Source: Diphasiastrum complanatum (lineage: Eukaryota > Streptophyta > Lycopodiopsida > Lycopodiales > Lycopodiaceae). From it: a DNA stretch of 64,000 nucleotides. The first letter of the stretch is position 1. Every line of letters begins with the position of its first letter. The notes under the pieces are model-generated. The model had not been told where the DNA came from, made no database searches, and saw only the letters and a list, made by a program, of their open reading frames with translations. Both the position numbers and the translations under genes were made by a program. The stretch lies in assembly GCA_029204225.1 (NCBI GenBank), contig CM055110.1, positions 43,195,862 to 43,259,861 on the forward strand, in the 5' to 3' direction. Below are positions 46,215 to 59,136 of this stretch, in pieces.

Positions 46215-46664
46215 CTTTGAAGCATCTGTCAGTGGCGAATGTTGATCTTCCGGCACTATCTTCACTTGATTGTAGCCACTGAAGGCATCCAAAAAGCTGT
46301 AAGCTTCTACTCCTACTACTCGATCCATAACACTTTCCGTGAAAGGTATGAGAAAATGATCCTTATTTGTAACTGCATTTAACGCTTTTAAATTTAGACA
46401 AATTTGCATTTTGCCATTCTTTTTGGGTACTATGACTATTGGCAATACCCATTCGGTATGCTCAATTTCATAGATGAAATCGGCGTCAAGCAACTTTTGC
46501 AATTCTTGTTTGATTAGCTCAGTGTAGTTGGGATTGCAGTGATAATATTGGCTCAGCTTGGGGACTGCTCCATCCACCAAGGGTATGGTGTGTTGGACTA
46601 CGGTTGGTGGTCTACCCTTCAAATCCTTGTAATTCCACGCAAAACAGTTCATGTATTCCACCAA
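46215..46664 (-). pseudogene. Gypsy reverse transcriptase N-terminal part
   Basis: Minus strand. CFAWNYKDLKGRPPTVVQH, then PIVIVPKKNGKMQICLNLKA and FLDAFSGYNQVKIVPEDQH, the LDxxSGYxQ block with the first catalytic Asp replaced in context by DAFSGYNQ. The reading stops at 46214, exactly at the copia LTR edge, before the YxDD block. RNase H and the rest of RT are not found on the far side, where only integrase resumes, so the copia insertion came with a deletion or the gypsy copy was already defective. Confidence 0.9.
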
Positions 46665-48480
46665 CAGAGTACATAGCCATGTAAACTAAGTGGGTGTCAA
46701 TTGTTCTCCCACATAAATAATCTTCTTGTCTTCACCTGACTCTGATAGATTCATCGATTGTGTCCGTACAGGTCCTTTGAAGACTTGATCTTTTGTTTCC
46801 TGATACTTATTAGGCTCTCTTTGCGCCTTCGGCAACATAATTACCTCGTCATCTAAGGTATAATTCTTAAAGGTTTTTGGCATCTCGTGAACTGCAGGAC
46901 TTCTCCTTCAATAGGTTGATCTTAGCACAACTCGTAAGCTTTGGAATTCTGGTCATCCGAGATGATTACGTTGCGTCTGGTTCCAATCAAATAGATTTCA
47001 AGGAGTCCAATACTTTTTTTTTTCCTTTTCTGTCAACATGATTGGATACATCTTTGTTATTTTTTTGAGAAACTGGCTTGATATTCACTTCGTGGTTGTG
47101 AATATCTACATCAACCATAGCTATTGCTTCTTCCAGTAGATCACTCCAACAAATCACCAATTGTAGTGTTGTTTTTGGCATATCTGATAGAGATATTGTG
47201 TAGAATGATGTGGGATGATCATCAGGGGGCAACTATCTCAGATTGCACTGGTAGGTGCCTTGGGCGGTTCCACCTTGAAAACTTTAGCTATTTGTGATTT
47301 ACGTTGAGGCTGAGTTGGTATCTTTTTCATATGTTGCAGGATCTGTTCATCTGTCAACTCAGCTCAGCTTTTTTGTTATATGAAAAGTCATGTTGCCAGA
47401 CCACCAAATCATTTTCAACTTGTACCTCCTCCTCCTACTCTCTTCTTTGCTCCTGTCCGTCCCTTGTCTATCGCTGCTATTATGCAAACTTCCCTCCCTG
47501 TTGTGCCTCTCTCTTTTTTCCCTCCTTTTGTTGACAACTTTCTCCCCTTGGGCCCACCTGCTTCCTTGTTGACGCTTAGCCATGACCCACAAGTTTCCCA
47601 CTCCTCTGTGGTTGCGTCGGTTGATGGACTCCCTCGCCCTCTCCTCAGGCGTCTCCACCTAGGGAGGCTGCTCCATCGCTGCCACATCGACTGACCTTAA
47701 TGGGCAATTCTTGTAGCAGTGCCCATAGCCGCATTCCGATAGAAGGTTGTGAATATGTCCTTATGAAGACATTCGATGATTCTATGGCCTTCTCCGCATC
47801 CGTGGCAGTCGTAAATTCTTCCACCTTGACATTGAAGTTGGGCAATGTAGAGGTCGCAAAATATTCATTGATAGTCGGATCGACATATGGCTCATTCAGA
47901 CCATACCACTGTCGTTGCTCAAGTTGGGGTGGCACATCGTGCTCTGTTGCTATCAAATTCACTTGGCACTTGATTGTTAGCTGGCCTTGGTGTTGTAGGT
48001 AAAGCCATGCGCTACTGATTCATTATAACTCCAAACTGTGATGCTTCATTCAGTGCCCCTTGGTGATATGGATAAGAGGTCTGGTATTGATTCCTCTTTT
48101 GTTGTATAATCCTGTGGTTGAATGGACAAAACGATGTTTCTTGTGATGACGCATTACACAAGTGGCAATACCGATGTGCCAGTTTGAGATTTTATTTCAA
48201 AATTGGACACTCATTGGTTGTATGGTTCTGTGTACACACTGGATACCATATGTTCTCCCATCTTGGGTACTATAGCTGGTTGTGATCTGGCGCATTAGAA
48301 GATGATGCTACTTTGTAAAGCCTTCAGTTTTTTTATCAAACTAGACCATCAAGTGCTCCATCTGTTGTTTTTGAAGTTTCGTCATTTGGTCCATCAGCAG
48401 ATCTGTTGAAATACTAGAAGCGTTGGAGGTCGATGCTATCAAGGGATCCTGATGATTTTTCCTTGATTTTTTTATGATCC
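46665..48480 (-). pseudogene. Gypsy gag-protease region, heavily decayed
   Basis: Minus strand. Short frames 46883-46686 and 47232-46987 correspond to the linker between protease and RT. Bases 47962-47645 encode QRQWYGLNEPYVDPTINEYF, and at 48250-47990 zinc-knuckle-like segments such as HTTNECPI and CHLCN can be read. Bases 48440-48320 match the gag C-terminal QMxQL/LQ coiled region also present at 63480-63560. A Pro/Ser-rich open frame on the other strand (47380-47694) is a shadow. Confidence 0.55.
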
Positions 48481-49608
48481 TTGTTTTGATTGGCCTGAGA
48501 TCTTCATAGTAGACAGATATGAGGAGATTTTTCTATTGATCCTGTCTGCAAAAGTTACTCATGAGAGGGTTGGCTGTGTGAGTTCTTTGTACCATTTTGC
48601 AATAAAAAAAACTCTGATACATTGTGATATGCTGAAAACTACTCTCGCCCTCTTAACTAAAGCTGGATTTGGTATGGATCTGGCTTTGTAGAAAGTGACA
48701 AAGATTAACTCTCATAGATCTGAAAGATACTGATGTTTGATGATGTTTTTGGGCACTTTTTAGCTTGCAGATTCATCAATACTTTATACTAACTCTCGCA
48801 GACTTGATCACTGATGAAAAAAGTCTTTCTGAACTCATTGAGAGTTACTTGTGTGAGGGTTCTCTTTTTTTGACGATTCTCCACTTTTTTTAGCCCCTAG
48901 AACCTTCTTATAGCTTATTGGAACAAGTTGAACTCTCGTAGACTCGTCTGTGAGTTTATCTCAGTGAGATTTAGCTACATGAGGTCTGGCAAGGATTAGT
49001 TTCCACAAAAATTGCAGAAAATATTGTCTGCGAGGGTTCTAGCTTCAATTTGGCTCTTTCTGAAACTTGGGAACGTCGTAGAGGGTCTTAAACTGTAAAG
49101 TAACTCTCCCAGGCTCGTTTGTGAGCTTGTCTCAGTGAGATCTAGCTACAGGAGGTTTGGCGAAGGTTACTGAGCAGTTTTGAAATTTTGTTTAGTTTTA
49201 CAAGAGTTTTTTTAAAATTTTATGGTTTTTTGCACTTTTTTCAAAATCTGCTGGAAACTAACTCTCGCATGCTTCTATGTAGGGTTGACAGTGTCCTCAA
49301 GCTGCTAGTCGTGCAAGAGTTCTTATCCACTGGATAGGAAGAAATAAAATCTGACGGGTTGTTAGTACACTTTTTCCCTCCAAAAATATAGATTTGTTGG
49401 TTTTTTTAGGTTTTTGATAAGTATGATAATATGTTAAGCCCTTATAAGTTGTTTCAGGTCTCCACTACCTCCAAACAACTCCTTCGTTGGCTTCCAACAG
49501 ATCAATCACAAAAAAACAAGCAAAAACAAGTCCACACTACCAACCTAAAACTCACTAAAATAGACCAAAACAACTAAAATGACAACTAAACTAGTTAGTA
49601 AAGGCCTA
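48481..49608 (-). other. Gypsy leader, minus strand
   Basis: Untranslated leader-like sequence between primer site and gag, with repeated CTCGCAGxCT/GAGAGTT motifs. Similar motifs (CTCGCAGA, GCGAGAGTT) occur in the plus-strand leader 50810-52050, so the two elements belong to one family. Confidence 0.6.
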
Positions 49609-49609
49609 T

Positions 49610-49628
49610 CCCCAGCAACAATGCCACT
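49610..49628 (-). promoter_or_regulatory. Primer-binding site, minus-strand gypsy
   Basis: On the minus strand it reads TGGCATTGTTGCTGGGGAT. This equals the plant gypsy primer site TGGCGCCGTTGCCGGGGAT (usually assigned to tRNA-Asp) apart from CG/CC to CA/TT-type transitions. Confidence 0.7.
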
Positions 49629-49973
49629 GTAGAGTGTAGCAATAGGTGGTGAGCAGCCCTCCACTATAAAAAATGGGTTAGAACCACAAGGATAGGTATT
49701 CTAACTATGCTTAGTTGATTACTTAGTTGCCTTCTACACAAACTAGCACTAGCCCCACACTAACTTAACCACAAACTACCATTAACCACACAATCCAAAT
49801 GTGAGAAAGAGAGAGAGAAGAGAAATGAGGGAGGTTAGCTCATGTGCTGAAGACTACATTCTATTGGAAAAGCCATTGAAGAACATAAATCTAGAACAAT
49901 GCAAAAATGAGAAGCAATTAGATAGCATAAACCAAGAGCAATAGAAATGAAAGCATTAGCACATGAGGATGCT
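49629..49973 (-). repeat. Gypsy LTR, minus strand (partial)
   Basis: Read on the minus strand it aligns with the right half of the plus-strand LTR at 49974-50790: GAGCTAACCTCC, CTCTCTCTTTCTC, CATAGTTAG, ACCTATCC and GGAGGGCT in the same order, ending next to the primer site. It meets the plus-strand LTR start head to head at 49974. Confidence 0.7.
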
Positions 49974-50790
49974 TGTTGGGGGTATTCTCAACAAAGTGTA
50001 AATAAATAAAATCGTCCAATAAAATGTGTTGCGAGGGCATGGTATCCTGCGTGTATAAGCCCATGGCCCAATGAGCACGCAAATAAAGTTGTAAATAAAA
50101 TAAACATGACTTGGGCCTTGGAATTGAATAAAACTAGAGGCTCAATGTCATTTTTAAACTTAGAGATTACTTTTTAGAATTGGGTCCAAATTGGGACTCA
50201 CATGAATCTTGTGATTTCTAATGTACTTTTTGTGGACCCTTGGATCAAGTTGGGTCCAAGATGAATGGATAGGATCATTGTGAATATTAGCCAATAGGAT
50301 TGAGGGGCAAGGGCCTTCCCCAATTTATAAAAAGGCACCATTTGTACACTATTTTCATGCAATGAGAAGGAGAAAACTCTACCAATTTTGGAAGAGAAAC
50401 ATCCTTATTTGCAATTCAATGCTTGCTATTGCTCTTGTTGTTTTCAATTGCTTTCAAGTTCATGTTTTTTGGTTTCAATAGTTTATATTTTCCTTTAGCA
50501 AGTATAATGTGCATTTGAGCTAACCTCCACCCTCACTCTCTATCTCTCTCTCTTTCTCTCTTCTCTTCTCAATCTCTTCTTTTCTATCCCTTCCCTTCAC
50601 CCAAATCATGATGAATGTTAGTGTAGAGGAGTAAAGTTAAAGGAGAATAGTGTTAGTGGTGAGTAGAGTTAAGGGAGAAAGTAGGAAACTAACTAAAAGT
50701 AGCATCTATGCATAGTTAGGTACCTATCCAGTGATCTAACCCTTGTTGATAGGCGGGAGGGCTATACTACGCAAGATCTTCGACCCTACA
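49974..50790 (+). repeat. Gypsy 5' LTR, plus strand, 817 bp
   Basis: Begins TGTTGGGGG and ends CCCTACA, so it has the normal TG...CA ends, and the primer site follows after one base. It contains CTATAAAAAGG-like promoter sequence at about 50325-50336 (TTTATAAAAAGG). It is related to the LTR at 55891-56606. Confidence 0.8.
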
Positions 50791-50791
50791 G

Positions 50792-50809
50792 TGGCGCCGT
50801 TACCGAGGA
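50792..50809 (+). promoter_or_regulatory. Primer-binding site, plus-strand gypsy copy 3
   Basis: TGGCGCCGTTACCGAGGA directly follows the LTR. It matches the common plant gypsy primer site with two transitions. Confidence 0.85.
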
Positions 50810-52178
50810 TAGGTTTCCACTAACTAGTTTAGCTGCATTTTAGCTATTTTCTTGCTTTTTAGAGTAGTTTAGGTATATTTTTGGGAGTTTAGAGTTAGTT
50901 TTTTGTATTTGTTTGTGTTTGGACTGTTCACAGCTAGCAGAGGAGGTGTGAGAGGATAGAGGAGGCCCTGAATAGCCTCTAAGGGCTTGAAACCCAAACC
51001 AACCAACCAAAAAAACCCAAAAAACACACCAATCTGTATTTTCGAGGGAAAAGAGCTTAAAATCTCATCAGATTTTTATATCTCCAGAATCAGCAAGAAT
51101 TAACCCTTGCATGACTGGCAGCAGCTCCAGGGTACTGTCCCAGACCTGCATAGAAGCCTGCGAGAGTTGGTTCCAAGCAGATTGTAAAAAAAAGAGAAAA
51201 TTCATAAAAAATTCAAAAAAAAAACTCTTGAAAAAATCCAAAAAAAATCAAATCTTCATAAAAACTCTCACAGAGCCCTCTGAAGTTCCATCTCAGTGAG
51301 ACCAGGACACAGAGAAGCTTGTGAGAGTTAGTTTGATATCTAAGTGCCTATGCAAGAGTTCCCAGCGAAAAAAAGACGGGAAAGTACCAATGAACCCTCG
51401 CAGATAGCAAAAATTTTAGTTCCAATGGTCAAGAACACTCGCAGAGGATTCTGAAGTTCCATCTCAGTGATACCAGGACACAGAAGAGCTTGCGAGAGTT
51501 AGTCTGATTCCAGTGAGCAGAAAATTGGATCTAAGTGCTGAGAAATCACTAAAAAGTGAAGATCCAGCAAATCCTTCTAGTAAAAATTCTCCCAGAACCT
51601 CTCAATCGATTCAGAATGTCAATTTACATCAGTGATGAAGCCTGCGAGTTAGTGTGAAGATGTGGTGAAGATCAAGCCAAAAAAGTGGTTTTGAACCCTC
51701 GCAGACAGTGAAATTTTCACTTCTTGTGAGAGTTGACTTTTGCAAAGAATCCTATAGTGAGATCTGGCCCAGATCCAGCTACTGTGAACCTTGCAAGAGC
51801 TACTTCCCAGAGATCTGAAAGATATCAAGTTTTTTGCCTACAAAAATAGCTAAAGAACCCACGCACGACCAACCCTCACATAAGATAACCCTCGTAGACC
51901 AGATCAGTGGAAAGATCTGCATCAAATCCAGCTACTGTCAAAATCTTAGATCAATCAGTGCAAGGAGTAAGAAGTTATCAAGGAAAAACCACCATAAAAG
52001 GCCTAAAATTCATTCCGGCCGATCAGATCGATCAGATCCTTGAAGATCCAGACTGCATCCTACTGTATAAGCAAGATCCAATCACTTTGGAACCCACCAT
52101 CGGATGAATCTGAGATCGGGATGATCAATAGCATGAAGGATAGCAAATCAGGCAGCACACCTTCCCAGATTAGCAGCT
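50810..52178 (+). other. Gypsy leader with repeated GCGAGAGTT/CTCGCAGA motifs
   Basis: Long untranslated leader. Phrases such as CTGCGAGAGTT, CCTCGCAGA and CATCTCAGTGA recur every 100-150 bp, a loose repeat structure also present in the minus-strand copy. Confidence 0.65.
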
Positions 52179-52420
52179 GTGCAACAAGAGGCAGAACTGG
52201 AACCAACACTAATGGATCCAATGGGCCAACCCATACCTGTCGCTCCCTTGCAAGCAGTCAGGAGAGCACCACGGATGGAAATACCAAAATACGACGGATC
52301 ATCAGATCCCATCCGATTCCTCCAGATCTACGAGCAAGCTTGTGAAATCTACAGCGAACGGACACCTGCGGAGAAGCTGATGCAAAAGCAAAATGATGGC
52401 ATGATTAAGCAACAACAATT
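52179..52420 (+). pseudogene. Gypsy gag N-terminus, truncated
   Basis: Encodes VRRAPRMEIPKYDGSSDPIR and FLQIYEQACEIYSERTPAEKL, homologous to VRRAPRLDLPKYNGLIDPIR at 57894. The gag is cut at about 52395 and the rest is missing; A-rich sequence and a long CT tract follow. Confidence 0.8.
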
Positions 52421-52501
52421 AAGCATTCATTCATCCAAAAACAATCATACAATAGCAAAATAGGAGGGCTTCAGAAAGTAAAAAAAATGGAGGACTCATG
52501 A

Positions 52502-53381
<880 letters not shown>

Positions 53382-54365
53382 GTGGTTCATCAGTCGAATC
53401 TCCCTAGAAGATCAAGTAGAGTGCGCACAAAGCCCACAAGGTATACTCCTGAGTCTACATGTCTCTTGATACAAGAATTGACAACAGTCGAAGAGGCACT
53501 TAGCCAACCAGACTTTGATCTCTGGAGAGAAGCTATGGACATGGAGTATTCCTCTCTGATCAAGAACCAGACGTGGTCACTAGTCAAAGCTCCTATTGGC
53601 TACAATATCATTGATTGCAAATGGATCTTCAAGATCAAATACGATGCCAATGGAGCAATTGATCAAAGGAAGGCAAGACTGGTAGCACGAGGATTCACTC
53701 AGATCCCCAACATCGACTACAGCAAGCCTTTCAATCCAGTAGTCAAACATTCGTCAATCCGAATACTCATGTCTTATGCTGTAGCTACCGACCTTGAAGT
53801 ACATCAACTTGATGTCCAAATAGCCTATCTGAATGGAGTTATACAAAAAGATATCTACATGATCCAGTCCGAAGGATACGTTTTGGAAGGTATGAAGAAT
53901 CATGTGTGTAAACTCCACAAAGCACTTTATGGCTTGAAATAGTCTGCCAGAGCTTGGTTTCAGATGATCAACACATTCCTCATCGAACAAGGATTCAAAC
54001 CAAGCACTGCTGATTGCAACGTCTATTCCAATTCAATGCAGCAATCTTTCATTATCATCACCTTATACATGGATGATACGTTGCTCTTCAGCAACAATAC
54101 CAATTTGGTCAAGGATTCTAAGCAGATGCTATTTTCAGAATTCGACATGACTGATTTGGGCGAAGCTCACTTTTGTTTGGGCATTCAAATCCACAGAGAC
54201 AGAGCGAGATGACTGATTTACATCACTCAACAAAGGTATCTTCACAATGTTCTTAACAGATACAATCTAATGAATTATAAATTAGCTCACTCACCGATGG
54301 ATCCAGGCCTGCATTTGTCAAAGGACCAATGTCCCCAGACCAAGCAGGAAGAGTAGAAATTGTCA
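53382..54365 (+). pseudogene. Copia reverse transcriptase
   Basis: Plus strand. Arg/Ser-rich linker (RRSSRVRTKPTRY), then DLWREAMDMEYSSLIKNQTW, CKWIFKIKYDANG, KARLVARGFTQIPNIDY, HQLDVQIAYLNG (first catalytic Asp) and the YMDD active site at about 54068. Stops at 53941 (TAG in ALYGLK*SARAW, where copia has Gln) and 54211 (TGA after DRAR) both fit C-to-T at CAG and CGA. Decay is otherwise light. It ends near 54365 and the following part is rearranged. Confidence 0.92.
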
Positions 54366-54943
54366 TTTAATAAAACTACTTAGCAACTGTCGATATTATC
54401 ATCCATCAAAGTCACTTATGATTGTTGCTAAAAATAGCTTATTGCTATTTAACAAACATACTAAAAATAGTAGCGTAGTAAAAATAGCTCTAATTTGTCT
54501 GGTATACCTGTCATTTGAAAATTGATTATGACATTTGAACATGCCATAGAATTTCATAGCTACTCTTTAACATAGCCACATTCGTATGTCAGTAAAAAGT
54601 GGCATAATAGCAGATTTTGCACATATGAGATACATCTAGCACATTTTCTTCTAGAAAAAAAAAATCAGCACCAATGATTGTAATTGCTGAAATTTTGAAA
54701 TCTTGACCAGAAAAATGCACTACAGACAGATTCAATATCACTTTATACGTGAGAGGCTACTGAGTCGTGAAATTCATGTTGTTCATTGTAGTACGGACGA
54801 ACAACTAGTTGACATTTTCACTAAGCCACTCATTAGAGAAAAGTTTGATAAGTTTAGATCAAAACTTTCTATACTTAAAGCTTGCTAACTTTGATGCTAT
54901 ATATATGACTGTATAAAAAGTAGATTCTACTTTAAGGGAGAGA
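54366..54943 (+). pseudogene. Copia RNase H remnant and 3' end
   Basis: Bases 54366-54700 are AT-rich, unrelated sequence, possibly an insertion. Bases 54703-54888 encode the end of copia RNase H: QYHFIRERLLSREI and QLVDIFTKPLIREKFDKFR, ending LSILKAC. A polypurine tract, TTTAAGGGAGAG, lies at about 54932-54943. Confidence 0.8.
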
Positions 54944-55219
54944 GTTAGAATTAAAGTAGAACTACTGTGTTACTATACTGTGGAACCTATCAGTGGATAA
55001 GGACTAGTTGGCCTCGCCACGAGGCGAGTTGACGTGACACGCGTCCCGTCAATGGCAACCTGGGCCATGCATGGGTTGCCTTAGAGAAGAACTATATGTA
55101 CAATGTATTTTTTTTTTTGAAAAATACAGTTGCTACGTGAGCTTGGTGTGGAGAGTGCTTTCTGTCTGTGTTACTGTGTAGCATGATCTGTATTCCTGTT
55201 CGAAACAAATTCTAAGTAT
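54944..55219 (+). repeat. Copia 3' LTR
   Basis: Begins AGTTAGAATT just after the polypurine tract, where plant copia LTRs begin TGTTAGAATT. The right edge is uncertain and no second LTR is in the window. Confidence 0.5.
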
Positions 55220-55890
55220 ATGATAGGAGGCCATTCTCAAGCTATGTGGAGAACCTGCTAGAGAAAGAAATAATTCCAGCAAAAACATGATCATAGACTC
55301 TCCTAGATCTAGGAACAATGTTCTTGAAGTTGGTAAGAAGAAAGAAAGGGCATGATGAAGAATGTGATGTATGCTCTTGGGATTTCAAAGAACCTACTGG
55401 ATTTGAATTAATTTGTTGAGAAATGATTGGTATATTTTCAAAGACGGGGTACTATTGGCAAGGGTCAATAAGGAGGATTTTACAAAATTATCACAATAAG
55501 GAAGAACACAATGTTGCATTGTAGGTTGGGACACATAGGAGCAAAATTACTAGAGTTAATTAAAAAAATAACTTGTGATAGGATTCGACTCGAATAGAGA
55601 CACTAAGCCCTATACATGTGGAGAATGTGTATTGGGAAAGTAACATCGAGAACCATTCAGGAGGAGGACCAAGACGATTGAAAGGTAGAGAGCTAGATTG
55701 GTCATAAAAGGTTATGCTCAAGTTGAAGGAGGTTAAGTACATAGAAACATTTGCAACTATTGTAAACCTAAGCTTTCTTTGAGTCATGATTGCATGGAAA
55801 ACAATTTGGAATATGGAGATTGAGCATATGGATTTGACAACCACATTTCTACATAACAATTTGAAATATGGAGATTGAGCCAATGGATTT
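55220..55890 (+). pseudogene. Second copia remnant (pre-integrase and RT pieces)
   Basis: Plus strand. LGHIGAKLLELIKK around 55530-55570 and a degenerate C-x2-C region are pre-integrase. From about 55680 KGRELDWS, VMLKLKEVKYIETFA and MIAWKTIWNMEIEHMDLTT correspond to the copia RT segment around the first catalytic Asp. Integrase is missing between them. The RT is cut at 55890 where a gypsy LTR begins, so the gypsy element inserted into this older copy. Confidence 0.75.
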
Positions 55891-56606
55891 TGTTGGAGGG
55901 TTTGCGGATCCCAAGGCAACCCTAACCCTAGTTAACAAGTGAGAGGGATTTGGCACCCTGCGTGTGTAAGTCCAACCCGATGATCACATAGTTATTTGAT
56001 TGACTAGTTAAAAGTTAATAAAGGACTTTAGGCCTTTTTGTGGGACTTTTAATGTCGCAGGGCCTAAATGTCAAGTTAGTGAATAAAGTTCGGTTTCCCT
56101 CCAATTTTGATTGTTTCCACACTTTTTTAAATTTGAATAAAAAGAGAGGCAAGACTGGACCAATAAGATTTAGAGGTCAGGGTCCTCCTCTCTACTATAA
56201 AAAGGGACCAACATGTTCATTTCCTCATTTCAATAAAGCAGATTGGTTCTCTTTAGAAATGGATTGATGAATGTCCTTCCTATTCCTCTCTTTTCCTCCA
56301 TTTCTCATGCTTCCTTTATATTTGCTAATTGTTGGATTTGATCATTATTGGAATTGCTATTTCTTATGCTTTTTGTGAGAGAGAAAAAGAGAGAGAGAAG
56401 AGTAAGTTTCTATCATTATTGTGGATTTAGGGTTAATGGAAGTAGGGCTAATGGATGTAGTATTAGGTCCTCCATTCATGTTGAAATCTGAACTATATTA
56501 TCGCTCTCATGGGAATGAACCTCCGCGTGACAACTAACTCCGTCTCTTTGATGCTAGATTGACTAGATCTTGGATTCAGGTTAGGCAAGGAAAGAAACCC
56601 ACTACA
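55891..56606 (+). repeat. Gypsy 5' LTR, copy 4, about 716 bp
   Basis: Starts TGTTGGAGGG and ends ACTACA, four bases before a primer site. It shares the CCCTGCGTGTGTAAG block and overall plan with the LTR at 49974. TATAAAAAGGG at about 56196-56206 is a probable TATA box. Confidence 0.8.
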
Positions 56607-56610
56607 ATTT

Positions 56611-56628
56611 TGGCACCGTTTCCAGGGA
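56611..56628 (+). promoter_or_regulatory. Primer-binding site, gypsy copy 4
   Basis: TGGCACCGTTTCCAGGGA, a variant of the site at 50792. Confidence 0.8.
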
Positions 56629-57833
56629 GCTACGCCAATTTTTCAGTTTGCAGCATGTTTGGTTGATGGTTAGCTTAGGCATCTTGTCGTGGCATGAATA
56701 GTGTTAGATCTGTATTTTAGGGTTAGTTTGGGATTGATTTTGCTTGATTTGAGTGGATTTGCTTGTTTGAAATCTAATCTGATTATTGAATAGGGAAAGC
56801 TATTCAGATCACCAATCTTAAGATCCATTTGGATCTGAGATATCAGAGAAAATAACAAAAATCGGTCAAATCTGTTAGATTTGGTCAAAAAGAGACAAAA
56901 AGCGTCATCAGAGCTGAGAACTTTTTACCCTCTTTCAAGAAACCTTCACCGAGTTGCAGACACCTTCGGTTTTGTTTACAGAACCTTCAGTTTGAAGGGC
57001 GAAGATTAATTTCCAACAGATTTTTAGAAACATCAGAAAAATCGTCAAAAACACTAAAAATTATCGAAACTCTAAAAAATACAGAACGCCCGATTTACTG
57101 TGCCAATATGTGATTCAGATCTATCTATTGCCAGGTGGGCGAAGAATAATACCAAAAATAGAAAGGGTTTTAGAGGATCAGTTGTCATATTGTCATATTT
57201 TTGCCAAAAAAAGTCACTTTTTTGCAAAATTACCAGTTTTACTCTTGATCCTTCACCAAAACCTTTGTAGAGTTTCCAAAACATTCTATTTATAAAAAAA
57301 TACTATTTTTGAGCTTGGCAAAGATTCTCCTTGATCAGATCATAGAAAATCTTGATTTTTACCCTCGCCAGATTACATAAATTGTATTTCCTTGTGTTAG
57401 AAACCTTTGTTCGATTTTTCATAGTTTTATCTATGTCAGATGTTTCACCAGAGATGTCAGCGAAGGTTATTTTTCAAGAAATTGTCAAAAAAGTTGTTCG
57501 GAGAGTTTTTTTTTTTTTTTTCCAAAGTAGCACTGTTTAACCTTCGCCGAGCCAACCTTCGCCTAGTGAACCTTCACCAATCCTATTTTTAGTTTTCTGA
57601 TTTTCCAGATCAAGTCTCTATCAAAATTTGGATCAAATCTGATATATTCTGAATTGGATTCTGAGAGATTTATCATTTTTGAGAAGTATCAATTGATCGA
57701 ATTTTGGAAAGTTTTTCATCATATAGAATCAGATTCTTGAAAAGTGAAATAGATCTAGCAGATCTAATCTGAGATAGTTTTTTGAAAAAATCTAGATCCA
57801 ATCTCATTATCTATTTGATCTAAATTTGTAAAG
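56629..57833 (+). other. Gypsy leader, copy 4
   Basis: Untranslated leader with recurring AACCTTCGCC/ACCTTCAC phrases at 56940-57570. No gene. Confidence 0.65.
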
Positions 57834-58600
57834 ATGACTGCCTCTACAGCTGCTCCTGGAGGTGCTCCACAGGAGGTCAATTCAATTATTGTTAGAAGAG
57901 CACCCCGATTGGATCTACCCAAATATAATGGATTAATAGATCCAATTAGATTCTTCATATCTATGCTAAATCCTGTGAGGTCTATGCTGAGATTTATCTT
58001 CAAGATAAACTTAAGTTGTTTCCTATGGCCTTAACAGACGTAGCACAACATTGGTACTATAACCAAGATGAAACTGAATGTACAGATTGGGAAGTTGTTA
58101 AACGAGCCCTTATCACACGGTTCAAACCGCGGAAGTTTATGAAAGACCCTTTCCTACTTTTAAGTAAAATTAAAATGGGAAAGCTGGAAATGGTTTGAGA
58201 TTACATCGAAAGGGTGAAATGTCTTAGATCTGAATGCGAACCTGAGCTGATTAATGAAAATGCCATGATTATGTAATTTTTGTCAGGTCTACCTAAACGG
58301 ATCAGACGTGAGCTGAAACGCCATAATGAGTACGCAATTTTGCAAAATGCTATGGACGATGCAATTCGGGAGGAGGATGAAGATTCAAATGATGAGCCGA
58401 ATGTCAGTATGTTGCCTTATATAGTAGGACAGACTACTACGACATCCACCACTATTGCATCAATGAATGCCAATGCTACTGCAAAAATGATGCTCAATGA
58501 GTTCGAGAAACTTGGGAAGACCCAACAGAAACAGATGGAAAAGTTGCAGTTGCAATTTGATGAGAAGAACCGGAAGCACCGCATACAGAATTACTCATGA
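57834..58600 (+). pseudogene. Gypsy gag
   Basis: Starts MTASTAAPGGAPQEV, then VRRAPRLDLPKYNG. A frameshift near 57950 moves to a frame with FPMALTDVAQHWYY, WEVVKRALITRFKPRKF, LSGLPKRIRRELKRH and MDDAIREEDEDSNDE. Stops at 58196 (TGA before DYIERV) and 58274 (TAA before FLSGL) stand where the related minus-strand gag at 63.5-64 kb reads Arg/Gln or equivalent, fitting C-to-T at CGA and CAA. It ends in a Gln/Lys-rich coiled region. Confidence 0.9.
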
Positions 58601-59136
58601 ACATTTTGTCTAGCAACATCAATATTTCATTGGGAGAGTTCCTAAAGTTGGTGTCAAAAGCTAAAGAAGTCTTAGCGCAAAAGTTAGCTCAAGAAGAACT
58701 AGAAGTCCACCAAGAGCCAATTTTTTGTGCTGGATTTGAAGAATCTAACGATGTACTCCATGTTGGAGCCACTTGGGAAAGTGAACAAAAGAATAGCACT
58801 CTACCGATACAGCATAGACAATTTTCTAAAGAAGCAGCCGTGATAGATGGCGGTTCAGGAGTTAACCTGATTTCTACAAAGCTATGTACAAAATGGGGCC
58901 TTACAAAGATTAAGCCTGCTACTTTTGCTATTAAACTAGCAGATCAAACGATAGTTTGTCCACGAGGAATGGTGGAAGATATGCTTGTCAGGATTGTAGG
59001 AGTACAGTTCGTCATCACTTTCATCATGATGGACTTACCAGAAGCACCAAATGTCTACCGAGTTCTATTAGGACGTCCATGGTTACGAGTTGCGCAAGTA
59101 ATTCATAACTGGGGGTACCGAAAAAATCACTTTTGA
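58597..59136 (+). pseudogene. Gypsy aspartic protease
   Basis: Open frame of 179 codons. EAAVIDGGSGVNLIS at about 58830 has the family active-site pattern (Asp with the G-S-G-N context), and VYRVLLGRPWLR is the second conserved block. The frame ends shortly after HNWGYRKNHF, where a frameshift interrupts the polyprotein. Confidence 0.88.

Noticed and set aside
47380-47694. Pro/Leu-rich plus-strand frames
   Set aside because: They overlap several frames on both strands and lie opposite gypsy coding sequence; shadows of biased composition.
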